Below, one piece after another: positions 5,928-6,476 of a stretch of DNA of 6,476 nucleotides; positions within the stretch are counted from its first letter, which is position 1; each line of letters begins with the position of its first letter. The translations under genes and the position numbers were made by a program. Origin of the DNA: Brevundimonas sp. UBA986. Its GTDB lineage: Bacteria > Pseudomonadota > Alphaproteobacteria > Caulobacterales > Caulobacteraceae. Under the pieces are notes generated by a model, which was not told the origin of the DNA, searched no databases, and saw only the letters and a program-made list of their open reading frames with translations. The DNA is taken from contig DBBK01000271.1 of the NCBI GenBank assembly GCA_002292165.1, forward strand, positions 10,883 through 17,358, in the 5' to 3' direction.

Positions 5928-6347
5928 ATGACCTCGCGAACCCTCAGAGACCTGCCCGGCGTCGACGCCCTGGAGCTGAAGGCGCTGATGAAGCCGCGCT
6001 TCGCCGATCCCGACATGCCCGAGGGGTTGGAGGAGATCGACGCGCTTTCGGTCGCCCTGTTCGGCCTGTCGCTGGAGGCGGCCGAGGAGACGGAACGCCC
6101 CTCCGACTGGGACCGGATCGAACGGCTGGCGCCGTCCGACATGGTCGAGCTTTTCGAGGCCGAGGGCTGGGACGTGACCGACAAGAAGCGCAAGCCGCTG
6201 CGGTTGCTGCCGCATCTGGCCCTGCCGCTGGCTCTGGCGATGCGTGGTGTCGCGGGCGAACTGCCGTTCGTGGCCGAGCCGGACGTCAAGGAGACGGACT
6301 GGGGCTCGAACCTGGCGGCGGAGGCCAGCCGGTTCAGGAAGCGCTGA
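5928..6347 (+). CDS. Hypothetical protein, acidic N-terminal region (139 aa)
   Basis: This 139-aa soluble protein has no signal peptide. I do not recognise its family. Residues 27-83 are strongly acidic (many Glu and Asp) and Leu/Ala-rich, probably helical, including LEEIDALSVALFGLSLEAAEE within 34-54. A basic cluster KKRKPLR (86-92) leads into a hydrophobic stretch LLPHLALPLALAMRGVAG (93-110) that is short and broken by prolines, so it is more likely buried than membrane-spanning. The C-terminus is polar, ending in RFRKR. The ATG at 5928 is the first in frame with protein-like sequence after it, but no Shine-Dalgarno is within range; the nearest G-run (5902-5907) is about 20 bases away. Either the mRNA is nearly leaderless or translation starts later, for example at Met21. 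It is divergent from the M16 gene and is followed within 12 bases by a palindromic repeat. Confidence 0.75.
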   Translation: MTSRTLRDLPGVDALELKALMKPRFADPDMPEGLEEIDALSVALFGLSLEAAEETERPSDWDRIERLAPSDMVELFEAEGWDVTDKKRKPLRLLPHLALPLALAMRGVAGELPFVAEPDVKETDWGSNLAAEASRFRKR

Positions 6348-6358
6348 CCACACGATCC

Positions 6359-6476
6359 GTCATCCTCGGGCTCGTCCCGAGGACCCAGACGCCAGCGCGC
6401 GGGACGTCGATGCTTGCAAGCCGCGGCTCAACCGATCTTCCGAAATGCCGAACCATGGGTCCTCGGGACAAGCCCG
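6359..6476. repeat. Dispersed palindromic repeat (MITE/REP-like), cut by the window end
   Basis: The left arm (6359-6387) and right arm (6456-6476, truncated) are inverted copies of each other. Over the 21 bases visible they differ at one position (G versus A in the loop). The arms are separated by 68 bases without an ORF. Each arm is itself a hairpin: CCTCGGG, five bases, CCCGAGG. If symmetric, the element would continue about eight bases past the window and total about 126 bp. From memory, closely similar elements with the CCTCGGGCTTGTCCCGAGG core are common between genes in Brevundimonas and Caulobacter genomes. The nested palindrome and lack of coding capacity fit a REP-like or MITE-like dispersed element. 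Confidence 0.8.
6364..6382 (+). terminator. Strong GC hairpin in the repeat's left arm, possible terminator
   Basis: CCTCGGG (6364-6370) and CCCGAGG (6376-6382) form a seven-pair, all but one GC, stem with a five-base loop. It begins 17 bases after the stop of the 139-aa gene. There is no T-run, so it is not a textbook intrinsic terminator, but such elements often sit at mRNA 3' ends and may stop transcription or protect the end. Confidence 0.4.

Overview
The window is GC-rich (estimated by eye at close to 70%) and densely packed with genes on both strands. GC-rich third codon positions produce long antisense shadow ORFs. The codon style, the M16 peptidase, the arsenic-type ArsR and the palindromic repeat at the right edge (arms reading CCTCGGG-N5-CCCGAGG) all suggest an alphaproteobacterium of the Caulobacterales, most like Brevundimonas or Caulobacter. 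That placement is inference from style and memory, not from a search.

Left part (1-413): the first 106 codons of an arsenic-type ArsR repressor run leftward off the window edge. An ATTTC-N10-GAAAT inverted repeat abuts its start codon and is the likely operator. Middle left (414-2606): three rightward genes, closely spaced, each with a Shine-Dalgarno sequence. They encode a 330-aa acidic helical protein with duplicated EF-hand/TerB-like loops, a two-domain SseB-family protein, and a 116-aa protein of unknown function. They probably form one transcription unit, which ends against the convergent unit at about 2606-2635.

Centre (2635-5766, minus strand): a 966-aa secreted or periplasmic M16 metallopeptidase of the single-chain, two-module type. 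Its first module carries the zinc site and its second has lost it. Six bases downstream lies a 74-aa protein with two predicted membrane helices, probably translated from the same mRNA. Right part (5767-6476): a 161-base divergent intergenic region holds repeated GTAA/TTAC half-sites. It is followed by a rightward 139-aa gene of unknown function without an obvious ribosome binding site, then by a long inverted repeat of the dispersed palindromic kind, cut by the window end.

I see no CRISPR array, tRNA, rRNA, transposase, phage gene or toxin-antitoxin pair. The window looks like ordinary chromosomal housekeeping and accessory content. The points most worth a second look are the internally duplicated 330-aa protein and its SseB neighbour, the small membrane protein tied to the M16 peptidase, the operator placement at arsR, and the terminal palindromic element.
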